Source: Bifidobacterium criceti | GTDB taxonomy: Bacteria; Actinomycetota; Actinomycetes; Actinomycetales; Bifidobacteriaceae | NCBI RefSeq assembly: GCF_002286935.1 | Contig: NZ_MVOH01000006.1 | Coordinates: 1-64,000, forward strand | Reading direction: 5' to 3' | Length of the DNA stretch: 64,000 nucleotides | Shown here: one piece after another, positions 14,100 through 22,985 of the stretch | Layout: each line of letters opens with the position of its first letter | How positions within the stretch are numbered: position 1 is the first letter of the stretch | The notes under the pieces: generated by a model | Databases searched by the model: none | What the model was told of the DNA's origin: nothing | Seen by the model: the letters and a program-made list of their open reading frames with translations, nothing else | Position numbers and translations under genes: made by a program

Positions 14100-16667
14100 A
14101 TGACGGATGACACGAAGTATGGTTCCCTCGGCGAGCTCGCGCCGAGCTGGGGTCCGGGGATGGACCCCCTGACGGATGACGAGATCTATGAGCGTTTCTT
14201 CACATGGGTCCACGACGTCAAAGGCATCGAGCCATGGCCGCATCAGGAGGAGGCGGTCATGGACCTGCTCGCGGGCGACCACGTGATCCTCAACACGCCG
14301 ACCGGTTCGGGCAAATCGCTCGTGGCGCTTGGCATGCACTTCGCCGCGTTGTCGACGGGGAGGCGCTCCTATTACACGGCGCCGATCAAGGCCCTCGTCT
14401 CGGAGAAGTTCTTCGACCTCGTCGAGGTGTTCGGACGAGACAACGTCGGCATGGTCACAGGCGATTCCCATATCAACGCCGACGCCCCGATCATCTGCTG
14501 CACCGCGGAGATCCTCGCGAATCAGGCGTTGCGCGAAGGCACACACGCGGACATCGGATGTGTCGCGATGGACGAGTTCCACTTCTACGGCGACCCCGAA
14601 CGCGGCTGGGCGTGGCAGGTCCCGCTGCTCACGCTGCCGCAGACGCAGTTCCTGCTGATGAGCGCGACGCTCGGCGATGTGAACGCAATCGCCGACAAGC
14701 TCGAACGCATGACCGACGCGGATGTGGACATCATCGCCGACGCGCCGCGCCCCGTCCCGCTGTCCTACGAATACACGCTGCACCCTCTGGAGAAGACGGT
14801 CGAACTGGCGATCGCGAAGGACGAGACGCCCGTCTATGTCGTGCATTTCTCCCAGGACGCCGCCCTTGACACCGCGCAATCGCTCGCGAGCGCAGGCGTC
14901 TCGAACAAGGAGCAGCGCAAGGCGATCGCCGAAGCGATCGCCGGCACAAAATTCACGACGGCGTTTGGCAAGATCCTCAAGCGTCTGCTCGCCAATGGCG
15001 TCGGCATCCACCACGCCGGCATGCTCCCCCGCTACCGCAGGCTTGTCGAACAGCTCGCACAGAAGGGCCTGCTGCCGGTCATATGCGGCACCGATACGCT
15101 CGGCGTCGGCATCAATGTGCCGATCCACTCCGTCGTGCTCACACAGCTGACGAAATTCGACGGTTCGCGCATGCGCAGGCTGCGCGCCCGTGAATTCCAT
15201 CAGATCGCCGGCCGCGCGGGGCGCAGCGGGTTCGACACCGAAGGCCTCGTCATTGCCGAGGCTCCGGAATACGAGATCGAGAACGCGAAGGCGGTCGCGA
15301 AAGCCGGCGACGACCCCAAGAAACTGCGCAAAATCAAGCGCAAGAAGGCACCGGAGGGTTTCGTGACATGGAACGAGCAGACCTTCGACAAGCTGATTGA
15401 CGCCGCACCCGAAACACTTGTGCCGCATATGAAAATCACCCACGCGATCGTGCTCAACGAAGTGGAACAGGGAGGGGACGCGCGCAGGCGCGTCGACGAC
15501 CTCATCGACGATTCGCAGCAGACGCCTGAGCAGAAGGACCAGCTGCACACACGTGCCGACGAGATCTTCACGACGCTGCTCGACACCGGCGTCATCGAGA
15601 CCGAGGACCGCGCGGACGGCGGCAAGGACTGCTATCTGACGGTCGATGTCCCGCGTGATTTCGCGCTCGACCAGCCGTTGAGCCCGTTCCTGCTCGCCGC
15701 GCTCGAACTGCTCGACCCACAGAGCGAGACGTATGCGCTCGACGTCATCTCGATGGTCGAGGCGACGCTCGAGGATCCCAAGCAGGTGCTGCGCGCGCAG
15801 GAACGGCAGGCGCGCGACGCCGCGATGGCGGACATGAAGGCGGATGGCGTCGATTATGACGAACGCATGGAACGCATCCAGGACATCACCTATTCGAAGC
15901 CGCTTGCGGACATGCTTGACGCCGCGTTCACCCAATACCGCCATGATGTGCCTTGGGCGAACGACTATTGGCTGAGCCCGAAATCAGTCGTCCGCGACAT
16001 GGTCGAGACGGCGTCCGATTTCACCGGGTATATCGCGCGCTACAACATCGCGCGTTCCGAAGGCACACTGTTGCGCTACCTGTCCGACGCATACCGTGTG
16101 CTCGCGCGCACCGTTCCGCCCGAGAAACGCGACGAACGACTCGATGATATCATCGCATGGCTGCGCGTCGTCGTCCGCTCGATCGATTCGAGCCTCGTCG
16201 ACGAATGGGAGAACGCCGGACGCCTTGACGAGGGGGATGCCGCGACGCTCGCCGCGCCGACAGGTCCCGACGCCGTCGTCGAAGACCGCCGCGGCCTGAC
16301 AGTCCTCGTCCGCAACGCGCTGTTCCGCCGCGTCCAGCTCATCGACCTCGACGACCCCGAAGCACTCGGCGCACTCGACAAGGATTGGCATTACGGCGTG
16401 CATGAATGGGAGGACACGCTCGACGCGTTCTACGACGAACACGAATACGTCGGCACGGATATGAAGGCGCGCAGCGGCGAGTTCTTCATCATCGATGAAC
16501 GCGACGAGCGACAGGGCCACACGTGGACCGTGCGACAGATCCTCGACGATTCCGACGGCGACCATGATTGGGCAATCACAGGCGTCGTCGACCTCGATGC
16601 GACACAGGAGCAGGGTGAGGTCGTGTTCCGTGACTACAGCGTCAGGAACGTGACCGAAGCACAATAG
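14100..16667 (+). CDS. helY: DEAD/DEAH-box RNA helicase, HelY/Mtr4/Dob1-like
   Basis: An 855-residue superfamily 2 helicase of the Ski2/Mtr4 type found across actinobacteria. Walker A is TPTGSGKS at 66-73, the DExH motif is DEFH at 158-161, motif III is LMSAT, and motif VI is HQIAGRAGRSGFD. The long C-terminal part (about 420-855) is helical and family-specific. Members are thought to unwind structured RNA; the exact role in bacteria is unsettled. It starts leaderless from a promoter that shares a LexA box with rarA, which hints at a link to DNA damage. A terminator follows at 16731. Confidence 0.9.
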   Translation: MTDDTKYGSLGELAPSWGPGMDPLTDDEIYERFFTWVHDVKGIEPWPHQEEAVMDLLAGDHVILNTPTGSGKSLVALGMHFAALSTGRRSYYTAPIKALVSEKFFDLVEVFGRDNVGMVTGDSHINADAPIICCTAEILANQALREGTHADIGCVAMDEFHFYGDPERGWAWQVPLLTLPQTQFLLMSATLGDVNAIADKLERMTDADVDIIADAPRPVPLSYEYTLHPLEKTVELAIAKDETPVYVVHFSQDAALDTAQSLASAGVSNKEQRKAIAEAIAGTKFTTAFGKILKRLLANGVGIHHAGMLPRYRRLVEQLAQKGLLPVICGTDTLGVGINVPIHSVVLTQLTKFDGSRMRRLRAREFHQIAGRAGRSGFDTEGLVIAEAPEYEIENAKAVAKAGDDPKKLRKIKRKKAPEGFVTWNEQTFDKLIDAAPETLVPHMKITHAIVLNEVEQGGDARRRVDDLIDDSQQTPEQKDQLHTRADEIFTTLLDTGVIETEDRADGGKDCYLTVDVPRDFALDQPLSPFLLAALELLDPQSETYALDVISMVEATLEDPKQVLRAQERQARDAAMADMKADGVDYDERMERIQDITYSKPLADMLDAAFTQYRHDVPWANDYWLSPKSVVRDMVETASDFTGYIARYNIARSEGTLLRYLSDAYRVLARTVPPEKRDERLDDIIAWLRVVVRSIDSSLVDEWENAGRLDEGDAATLAAPTGPDAVVEDRRGLTVLVRNALFRRVQLIDLDDPEALGALDKDWHYGVHEWEDTLDAFYDEHEYVGTDMKARSGEFFIIDERDERQGHTWTVRQILDDSDGDHDWAITGVVDLDATQEQGEVVFRDYSVRNVTEAQ

Positions 16668-16730
16668 ACGGCAGACACAAGGGATACGACAATGAATTGA
16701 GATACATCGATCTATATCGTATGCAATATG

Positions 16731-16775
16731 GGATGGGTGAGGGCGCTCGTGATACACGAACACCCTCACCCATCC
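16731..16775. terminator. Terminator between the helicase and ppk2 genes
   Basis: GGATGGGTGAGGG pairs with CCCTCACCCATCC around a 19-base region that can form a small inner stem (CGTG/ACG). It lies between convergent genes. Confidence 0.8.
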
Positions 16776-16804
16776 ACCCCTCTCTCTTATATCAATCCCT
16801 TATA

Positions 16805-17803
16805 TCAATCCTTCGCATCCTCTTCCATATCCCCGTTGAGCCGTCTGATCGCCTCGTCCCTGTCGACATCAAGCGGCGGCCATGTCATATTGAAGTTCTT
16901 CATCGTCGTGCGCAGCAGTTCGGATACGACGATGCGCGAATACCAACGTTTGTCCGCGGGCACCAAGTACCACGGCGCATATGACGTGCTCGTCCGTTCG
17001 AACACCTGCTGCCATGCGACCATGTAGTCGTCCCAGCGGTCGCGCGCATCAAGGTCGCTCGGATCAAACTTCCAGTATTTGCGCGGATCGTCGAGACGAC
17101 CGAGGAAATGTTTGCGTTGCGCGTCCTTGCTCGACACGAGGAAGATCTTGATGATCGCGCAACCGTCACCGACAAGGTCGCGCTCAAACGCGTTGATCTC
17201 GTCGTAACGCTCGTGCCACACCTCCTCGGGAACCGTGCCGTACACATGCGGCATGACGATGTCCTCGTACTGCGAACGGTCGAATATCGAGATCCATCCG
17301 TTCGCCGGCAGCTCCTTGCGGATGCGCCACAAGTAGTCATGCTTGCGCTCCTCGGGCGTGGGTGCCCCGAACCCGTGGTAATGGATGCCCATCGGATCGA
17401 CTTGGCTGAACACGTGACGCACGATGCCACCCTTGCCGGACGCATCCATCCCCTGCAGCACGATGAGCAGACGGTGATGGTCGCCGCGTACGCCGTTCGC
17501 GTACATGAGCCGCTGGTACCGCGCGATCTCCGCCGCACTCAAGGCGATGAACCGCTCCCCATCCTCCTGGCCTCCTTCAAAACCGGGAGTCGCCGCCGCA
17601 TTGATCGACGTGAGGCGGGTGTTCGCCGAAAAACGCAACCGCTGCGCCGGAGGGAGCGTCCACACCGAACTGAGCATGTCGCTCGACTTCGCCGCACGCG
17701 CAAGGCGTTCGGTGATCGTATCGGCACTGTCCACGGCCTGGGCGTGCGAGGCGATCTGCTTCATCGTTTTCCTGATGTTCTTCGACTGCTTGTCTTTCGC
17801 CAT
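16805..17803 (-). CDS. Polyphosphate kinase 2 family protein
   Basis: A 332-residue PPK2-type phosphotransferase, which moves phosphate between inorganic polyphosphate and nucleotides. Walker A is GMDASGKGG at 118-126. The lid and Walker B region WISIFDRSQYEDI and the C-terminal APWYLVPADKRWYSR are diagnostic. Whether it makes ADP, ATP or polyphosphate cannot be read from sequence. TAGACT lies six bases before the ATG, so the message is probably leaderless. It stands alone on the minus strand. Confidence 0.9.
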   Translation of the reverse strand: MAKDKQSKNIRKTMKQIASHAQAVDSADTITERLARAAKSSDMLSSVWTLPPAQRLRFSANTRLTSINAAATPGFEGGQEDGERFIALSAAEIARYQRLMYANGVRGDHHRLLIVLQGMDASGKGGIVRHVFSQVDPMGIHYHGFGAPTPEERKHDYLWRIRKELPANGWISIFDRSQYEDIVMPHVYGTVPEEVWHERYDEINAFERDLVGDGCAIIKIFLVSSKDAQRKHFLGRLDDPRKYWKFDPSDLDARDRWDDYMVAWQQVFERTSTSYAPWYLVPADKRWYSRIVVSELLRTTMKNFNMTWPPLDVDRDEAIRRLNGDMEEDAKD

Positions 17804-17809
17804 GGTTCC

Positions 17810-17815
17810 AGTCTA
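17810..17815 (-). promoter_or_regulatory. -10 box for leaderless ppk2
   Basis: TAGACT (minus strand) lies six bases before the ATG at 17803. Confidence 0.6.
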
Positions 17816-17848
17816 GTGCCCCAGCCCCGCTCCCCCAAGCGCAACCGC

Positions 17849-17994
17849 TGCATCCCGTAAGCAATCGCGCCGTGCATCCCGTAAGCATTCTTGGTGCATC
17901 CCGTAAGCATTGCCGGTGCACCTCGTACAACATTTCCACTGCATCCCGTAAGCGATTGCTCAGTGCATCCCGTAAGCATCCTTTATGCATCCCA
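17849..17994. repeat. Array of GCATCCCGTAAGC repeats upstream of ppk2
   Basis: Five copies of GCATCCCGTAAGC (near 17850, 17876, 17897, 17941, 17965) plus decayed copies (GCACCTCGTACAAC and a final GCATCCC) sit 20-45 bases apart. This is the most regular array of this family in the window. No gene lies in the 283-base gap. Confidence 0.8.
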
Positions 17995-18002
17995 CTACAA
18001 GA

Positions 18003-18034
18003 TGAGGCCCGCGGAGCGTACCCCGCGGGCCTCA
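18003..18034 (-). terminator. Terminator after gluD
   Basis: TGAGGCCCGCGG / CCGCGGGCCTCA (12 bp) closes an 8-base loop, 53 bases past the gluD stop. Confidence 0.8.
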
Positions 18035-18086
18035 CACGCCACCTGTAACGGCAGTGGCGCATGGTCACGTCACCACGTGGCGCGCA

Positions 18087-19208
18087 TCAGCGCTTCGTAC
18101 CTGACTGCGTCGACGCATCATCCTGACCGCCGTGATGATGGTGGTGCTGATGATGGCGGTGCTCGTTCCTGACCTTCTGGCTCTGCGGCTGCGTCTCATC
18201 GTAGCCTTGCGTGTACCGTGTGCGCCTCCAGTTGCGGATCGACGCGTTCGTGCCGCGGTGATGCACATGGTACAGGCGCTGCGAGCCGCCGAGCGGGCGT
18301 TCCTCGTGTGCGACCGCGATCTGGTTGGCGTTCGACGGGTCGAGGATCGCGATCGGCGCGACCGGCTCCGCTTCCGTCGGCGCCATCGTACGCTGCTGCA
18401 TACGCACCGGCAGCCACTCCGCGAGACGCGACAACAGCCAGCACAGGATGAAATAGACGACACCGGCGACGACAAGCGTCTGCAGAATGTTGAAATACAT
18501 CGAGCCGAGTCGGCGCGATTCCTGCAACAGGTCGGTGTACATGATGATCGAGCCGAGCGCCGTGTCCTTGAGCACGACGACGAGCTGCGTGACGGCGGCA
18601 GGCAGCATCGCGTAGATCGCCTGCGGCACCTCGACGCTCAGCAGCGACTGCGTGCGCGTCAGACCGAGCGCGACAGCCGCCTCATGCTGTCCGTTCGGCA
18701 GGTTGCCGACGCCCGAACGCACAAGTTCGGCGACAACGGAACCGTTGTACAGCACAAGCGAGAGGACGACCGACCAATATGCGGGGCTCGGCAGGTCCAT
18801 GAACGCGAACCAGCGCCAGAAGAAGATCATCATGATGAGGACGGGGACGGCACGGCAGAACTCGATGACGATGCCGCACACGCCGCGCACGACCGCGTTC
18901 GGAATGAGACGGCCCACACCGAAGAACAGGCCGAACACAACGGCGCCGATCACGGCGAGGAACGTCGCGCGCAATGTCGCCCATAGACCGGGCAGATAGA
19001 AGTCCGCCCACGCCTCGCCGTCGATCGCCGGCTTCCACAACTCCCAACTGAGCTGGTTCTCACCGTCCGGCGGGTTGTACAACCGCGTGAGGATGAGCAC
19101 GACGAGCGCGACGAACACGATCGCGGCGATCCAATTGATGATCTTGATCCTCTTGCGCATCCTTGGACCGGGCTGGTCGAAGAGCAGAGCGCTTTCATTT
19201 GCGGCCAT
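18087..19208 (-). CDS. gluD: Glutamate-type ABC transporter permease GluD, with His-rich C-terminal tail
   Basis: A 373-residue membrane permease of the HisM/GlnP class. Helix 1 is around 22-42, and the ABC permease loop reads EAAVALGLTRTQSLLSVEVPQA, with the EAA motif that contacts the ATPase. It forms the channel with GluC, powered by GluA. The C-terminal ~85 residues are hydrophilic and end in a histidine cluster (eight His in residues 350-359), which normal permeases of this class lack. It starts 3 bases downstream of gluC and is the last gene of the operon, before a terminator. Confidence 0.88.
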   Translation of the reverse strand: MAANESALLFDQPGPRMRKRIKIINWIAAIVFVALVVLILTRLYNPPDGENQLSWELWKPAIDGEAWADFYLPGLWATLRATFLAVIGAVVFGLFFGVGRLIPNAVVRGVCGIVIEFCRAVPVLIMMIFFWRWFAFMDLPSPAYWSVVLSLVLYNGSVVAELVRSGVGNLPNGQHEAAVALGLTRTQSLLSVEVPQAIYAMLPAAVTQLVVVLKDTALGSIIMYTDLLQESRRLGSMYFNILQTLVVAGVVYFILCWLLSRLAEWLPVRMQQRTMAPTEAEPVAPIAILDPSNANQIAVAHEERPLGGSQRLYHVHHRGTNASIRNWRRTRYTQGYDETQPQSQKVRNEHRHHQHHHHHGGQDDASTQSGTKR

Positions 19209-19211
19209 GAC

Positions 19212-19889
19212 TCACCTCCGTACCGCGAGCTTGTTGGACAGGAACGTCGTCAGCAGACCGATCGGGATGATCAGGATGACGTAGCCGAACGCGAAGATCA
19301 GGAAGATCTGGATGATGACGTCCGGACGGAACTCGATCATTTCGCTCATGAGCGACGACGTCTCCGTCGCGACGGACGCGGCGGCGGCGACGGTCGAGTT
19401 CTTGAGCAATGCGATGAGCGTGTTGCCGAGCGGCGCAACCGAGCCGCGCAGCGCCTGCGGCATGATGATGAGCGTCGCCGACTGCATGAAGTTGAGCCCC
19501 ATCGCGCGCGCCGCCTCCGCCTGCCCGAGCGGCACCGTGTTGATGCCGCTCCTGAGCGACTCGCACACGAACGCCGCCGTGTAGAGCGACAGGCCGACGA
19601 CCGCGAGCCAGAAGAAGTTCGTGTCGAAATTGTCGGAGAAGCTCAGTTTGAGCTGGGCGAACGCGCCGAGCACCATGAACACCATGATGATCGTGAGCGG
19701 CATGTTCTTGAACAGCTCGACATAGCCGCCCGCCACATGACGCATCGACGCGACGGGCGAGATGCGCATGAGCACGAGGATGACGCCGAGCACCGCCGAG
19801 AACAGCGCCGACCAGAACGTCAGTTCGAGGTTGACGAGGAACGCGGCGGGCACGTTGTACTGCTGGAACAGTGAGATGAATCCTTCCAT
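19212..19889 (-). CDS. gluC: Glutamate-type ABC transporter permease GluC
   Basis: A 225-residue integral membrane permease with about five helices and the ABC loop QAEAARAMGLNFMQSATLIIMPQAL. It pairs with GluD to import an acidic or polar amino acid. The ATG at 19889 follows GGGGAGTGAC and lies immediately beside the gluB stop (19891-19893), so the genes are coupled. Substrate is inferred from resemblance to corynebacterial GluABCD; glutamine or aspartate is possible. Confidence 0.9.
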   Translation of the reverse strand: MEGFISLFQQYNVPAAFLVNLELTFWSALFSAVLGVILVLMRISPVASMRHVAGGYVELFKNMPLTIIMVFMVLGAFAQLKLSFSDNFDTNFFWLAVVGLSLYTAAFVCESLRSGINTVPLGQAEAARAMGLNFMQSATLIIMPQALRGSVAPLGNTLIALLKNSTVAAAASVATETSSLMSEMIEFRPDVIIQIFLIFAFGYVILIIPIGLLTTFLSNKLAVRR

Positions 19890-19890
19890 G

Positions 19891-20739
19891 TCACTCCCCT
19901 TCGTCCGGTTTCGGCGGATTGTACTTCGGATTCGGCTTGTATCCGGTGCCTTCGGTCGCGTGTTCGATCGCGCGCTCCCATTCGCCGGTCTTCTCCATCT
20001 CCTCGATCGCGTCGTTGATTTTCGTCGCGAACTCCTTGGAATCGGCGTCCTTCTTGATGCCGACGCCGTAATACTCCTCGGTGAACGGTTTGCCGACGAC
20101 TTTGAGCTTGCCGCGTGACGCCGCCGCAAGGCCCGCGAGGATGATGTCGTCGGTCGTGACCGCGTCGACGATGCCGGAAAGCAGCGCCGTCGCGCATTCC
20201 GCGTATCCGGGCTGCTCCATGAGCTGCACTTCCTTCGCGAACTTCTCCTTGACGACCTTCGCCGACGTCGAACCGGTGACCGAGCACAGGCGTTTGCCGT
20301 TGAGGTCCTGCGGCCCCTTGATCGATGTGTCATTCGCGCGGACCATGAGGTCCTGTCCCGCGACGAAGTACGGTCCCGCGAAATCGACCGCCTTCTTGCG
20401 TTCATCCGTGATCGAATACGTTGCGAGGATCATGTCGACGTCGCCGTTCTGCAGCATCGCCTCACGCTGTTTGCTCGGCGCCTCCTTGAAGACGATTTCG
20501 GAATCCGTGTAACCGAGTTGGTTCGCGATGTAGCGCGCGACGTCCACGTCGAATCCCTCATAGGTGCCTGATTTCTTGAATCCGAGTCCCGGTTGGTCGA
20601 ATTTGATGCCGACCTTGATGACGTGGTCGCCGTCCGCTTCGTCCGATCCGCACGCCGCCACGCCCACGGTGCACGCGAGCGCGCACAGCGCCGCGAGTCC
20701 TTTGCGCAGCCACGCGCGCATGGTTGTTCGTTGGGTCAT
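19891..20739 (-). CDS. gluB: Glutamate-type ABC transporter substrate-binding lipoprotein GluB
   Basis: A 282-residue extracellular solute-binding protein of family 3. The signal peptide runs RKGLAALCALACTVGVAAC with the lipobox cysteine at C30, so it should be anchored to the outer face of the membrane. The type-3 signature appears as GTYEGFDVDVARYIANQLG, and DMILATYSITDERKKAVDFAGPY follows. The ATG at 20739 follows AGAAGGAAC. It lies 49 bases after gluA, in the order gluA-B-C-D known from corynebacteria. The exact ligand is inferred. Confidence 0.9.
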   Translation of the reverse strand: MTQRTTMRAWLRKGLAALCALACTVGVAACGSDEADGDHVIKVGIKFDQPGLGFKKSGTYEGFDVDVARYIANQLGYTDSEIVFKEAPSKQREAMLQNGDVDMILATYSITDERKKAVDFAGPYFVAGQDLMVRANDTSIKGPQDLNGKRLCSVTGSTSAKVVKEKFAKEVQLMEQPGYAECATALLSGIVDAVTTDDIILAGLAAASRGKLKVVGKPFTEEYYGVGIKKDADSKEFATKINDAIEEMEKTGEWERAIEHATEGTGYKPNPKYNPPKPDEGE

Positions 20740-20788
20740 TGTTCCTTCTTTGCTTCCGTTTGCCTGATGCACGCCGTATGGACGGTGT

Positions 20789-21568
20789 TCAGTGGGTGAG
20801 GATCTTCGAGAGGAAGTCCTTCGCGCGTTCCGTCCGCGGATGTTCGAAGAACTCGTCCGGTGTGCCGCGTTCGAGGATCTGTCCGTCCGCCATGAAGATG
20901 ATGCGGTCCGCGGCCTTGCGCGCGAAGCCCATCTCATGCGTGACGCACAGCATCGTCATGCCTTCGTGGGCGAGTTCGACCATGACGTCGAGCACTTCGT
21001 TGACCATTTCGGGGTCGAGCGCCGACGTGGGTTCGTCAAAGAGCATGACCTTCGGATGCATCGCGAGCGCGCGCGCGATGGCGACGCGCTGCTGCTGGCC
21101 GCCGGAAAGCTGCGACGGCATCTTGTTCGCCTGTGAGTCGACACCGACGCGCGCGAGGAGGTCCATCGCCTCCCGCTCGGCCTGGGTCTTGTCCATGTGG
21201 CGGACCTTGATCGGCGCGAGTGTCACGTTGTCGAGGATCGTCTTGTTCGCGAAGAGGTTGAACGACTGGAACACCATGCCGACTTCCGCACGTAGTTGCG
21301 CGAGCGCGCGCCCTTCCTCCGGCAGCGGCTGTCCGTCGATGCGGATGACGCCCGAATCGATCGTCTCGAGACGGTTGATCGTGCGGCACATCGTCGATTT
21401 TCCGGAACCTGAAGGTCCGACGATGACGAGCACCTCGCCCTTCTTGACTTTGAGGTTGATATCGCGCAGCACATGGAGGTTGCCGAAGTGCTTCTCCACA
21501 TGTTCGAGCTCGACGAGGTAACGGTCGTCGCCCTGTGCGCCCTGTTGTGTTGCTGTAGTTGCTGTCAT
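20789..21568 (-). CDS. gluA: Glutamate-type ABC transporter ATP-binding protein GluA
   Basis: A 259-residue polar-amino-acid ABC ATPase. Walker A is GPSGSGKST, the Q-loop is VFQSFNLF, the signature is [15 protein letters not shown], Walker B is [12 protein letters not shown], and the H-loop is VTHEMG. It drives uptake through GluC and GluD. It is the first gene of the four-gene operon; TACACT lies eight bases before its ATG with no Shine-Dalgarno, so the operon probably starts leaderless. Confidence 0.93.
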   Translation of the reverse strand: MTATTATQQGAQGDDRYLVELEHVEKHFGNLHVLRDINLKVKKGEVLVIVGPSGSGKSTMCRTINRLETIDSGVIRIDGQPLPEEGRALAQLRAEVGMVFQSFNLFANKTILDNVTLAPIKVRHMDKTQAEREAMDLLARVGVDSQANKMPSQLSGGQQQRVAIARALAMHPKVMLFDEPTSALDPEMVNEVLDVMVELAHEGMTMLCVTHEMGFARKAADRIIFMADGQILERGTPDEFFEHPRTERAKDFLSKILTH

Positions 21569-21576
21569 AGGCGCAC

Positions 21577-21582
21577 AGTGTA
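21577..21582 (-). promoter_or_regulatory. -10 box of the gluABCD operon
   Basis: TACACT (minus strand) lies eight bases before the gluA ATG; no ribosome binding site is present between them. Confidence 0.6.
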
Positions 21583-21732
21583 AAGTTCGTGTGTTTCGTG
21601 CACTGCATATCGCGCAACGCGTTCGCCAACTCCGAATCTTATTTAGATAATCGATTTCGATTCTGTCGTATTATCCATCGATGTGGAGTGTTCATGTGCA
21701 CGTCGCCCGTCGCGTTCAGTCGTCTGCGATGT

Positions 21733-22515
21733 TCAGATGATGCGTTGGTTCGCGACGAGGAACTGCACGGCTTCATCAATCGCGGTGTCACGGTCCTCCC
21801 CGTCAAAAGGATGCCCCAGATGCGTGTACAGGCTCACCGCACAATTGGGCATCGCGGCACCGTACTGTTTCGCGGGACCGTCGCCGACGACGGCGTCGTC
21901 CTCGCCTTGTATCGCGAGTGCCGGGCCTTTGAACATCGCCGTCGTCTCGTAGATCGGCAACGTCTGCGCGATGCGCATGACCTTGCCGTTGACATGCTCC
22001 CCATTGCGCAGCGTGATCTCATCGGGGATGTGGTTCGCGTCGAACGGCACCCCGAGCAGTGTGCCGCGCAGGGCGTCGTCCTTGATCGTCGCGGCCGGCG
22101 CGAGCATGACGAGATTCGTGATGACATCGGCGTACATGCCGGCGGTCATGCCGGCGATGACGCCGCCTTGCGAATGCCCCATGAGCGAGATCTCAGTCGG
22201 TTGGATGCGCGTGCGCACATGGTCGAGCACGGCGATCGCGTCCTCGATCTGGTTGAACACATCGGAATCGGCGAATGCGCCGTCGCTCGCGCCGCGGCCG
22301 TTGAAATCGAAACGGACGACGATGTACCCCTGTGCGATGAGCGCGTCGGCGATACGTTGGTAGACGTCGCCGTCCTTCGCGCCCATGTCACGCAGGAACC
22401 CATGCATGAAGATGACGGCCGGCCCGGACTGGATGTCCTTCGGTCGCTCCACGAGCCCATGGAGTGTGAGTCCGTCGCGTTTGACCTCGATTGCCTCGCT
22501 CGTCTTGTCCGTCAT
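21733..22515 (-). CDS. Alpha/beta hydrolase, cinnamoyl (feruloyl/chlorogenate) esterase-like
   Basis: A 260-residue serine hydrolase. The nucleophile is S115 in GHSQGG, the oxyanion segment is FMHGF (36-40), the acid is D206 or D207 in GEDDAVV, and the base is H235 in LGHPF. The blocks VRFDFNGRGASDG, FNQIEDAIAVLDHV, VMLAPAATIKDDALRG and NHIPDEI follow closely the intestinal cinnamoyl esterases of lactobacilli as I remember them, which release ferulic and caffeic acid from plant esters. There is no signal peptide, so it acts inside the cell. The ATG follows AAGGAGAT. It stands alone upstream of gluABCD. Confidence 0.82.
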   Translation of the reverse strand: MTDKTSEAIEVKRDGLTLHGLVERPKDIQSGPAVIFMHGFLRDMGAKDGDVYQRIADALIAQGYIVVRFDFNGRGASDGAFADSDVFNQIEDAIAVLDHVRTRIQPTEISLMGHSQGGVIAGMTAGMYADVITNLVMLAPAATIKDDALRGTLLGVPFDANHIPDEITLRNGEHVNGKVMRIAQTLPIYETTAMFKGPALAIQGEDDAVVGDGPAKQYGAAMPNCAVSLYTHLGHPFDGEDRDTAIDEAVQFLVANQRII

Positions 22516-22629
22516 CTGTGGATCTCCTTACCGGTTGCATCACTATTCGCCATCGTAGGCGCGCATGGCCGACTTCACGCACCGGTCACGCCGAGAGCCA
22601 ATCCACATACCCGACGCCGCTCCCACGCG

Positions 22630-22860
22630 CTACCGGCGGCGCACAATCCTTAACCGGCAGCACCCTTATTCGTCTCCTGCAACAGGTGCCGCCCGAAACC
22701 AGGTACTGCCAGTACCAGCAGATGCCACCCGTAAGCAGGAAAACAACCCGCAAGCACGAGCAACCCATAACAGGAACAACCCATAAGCAGGCACTGCCCG
22801 TAACAACAGGTACCACCCATAAGCAAGAGCAACCCGCAAACAGCAACAACCCGTAACGGA
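22630..22860. repeat. Degenerate AACCCGTAAGCAG repeat array in a 470-bp gap
   Basis: Between the aspS terminator and the esterase gene there is no gene. The gap carries about nine units with the core (A/C)CCCGTAAGCA or decayed forms such as AACCCATAAGCA and AACCCGCAAGCA, spaced about 15-25 bases, preceded by ACCGGCAGC-type variants. The repeat is the same family as at 3914 and 17849. Confidence 0.7.
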
Positions 22861-22880
22861 TGCGGCGTCTGGACAAGGAA

Positions 22881-22917
22881 GGGCGGGGTGCAACCCATGA
22901 TGGGTCGCACCCCGCCC
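22881..22917 (-). terminator. Terminator downstream of aspS
   Basis: GGGCGGGGTGC / GCACCCCGCCC (11 bp), with an inner ACCCATGATGGGT stem, lies about 70 bases past the aspS stop. Confidence 0.75.
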
Positions 22918-22985
22918 TCATCGGCAATCAGCCTATCGGATGTACCACCGGTACCGTGTCACAGACATGACCAGACACGGCCGGC

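Noticed and set aside
14013..15944. Long open minus-strand frame continuing upstream of rarA
   Set aside because: It is antisense to the helicase gene; the rarA family starts at 14012, and the upstream residues are Arg/Val/Asp-rich shadow sequence.
17849..17994. Repeat array as a CRISPR
   Set aside because: Units are only about 13 bases, spacers vary from about 8 to 31 bases, copies decay, and there are no cas genes.
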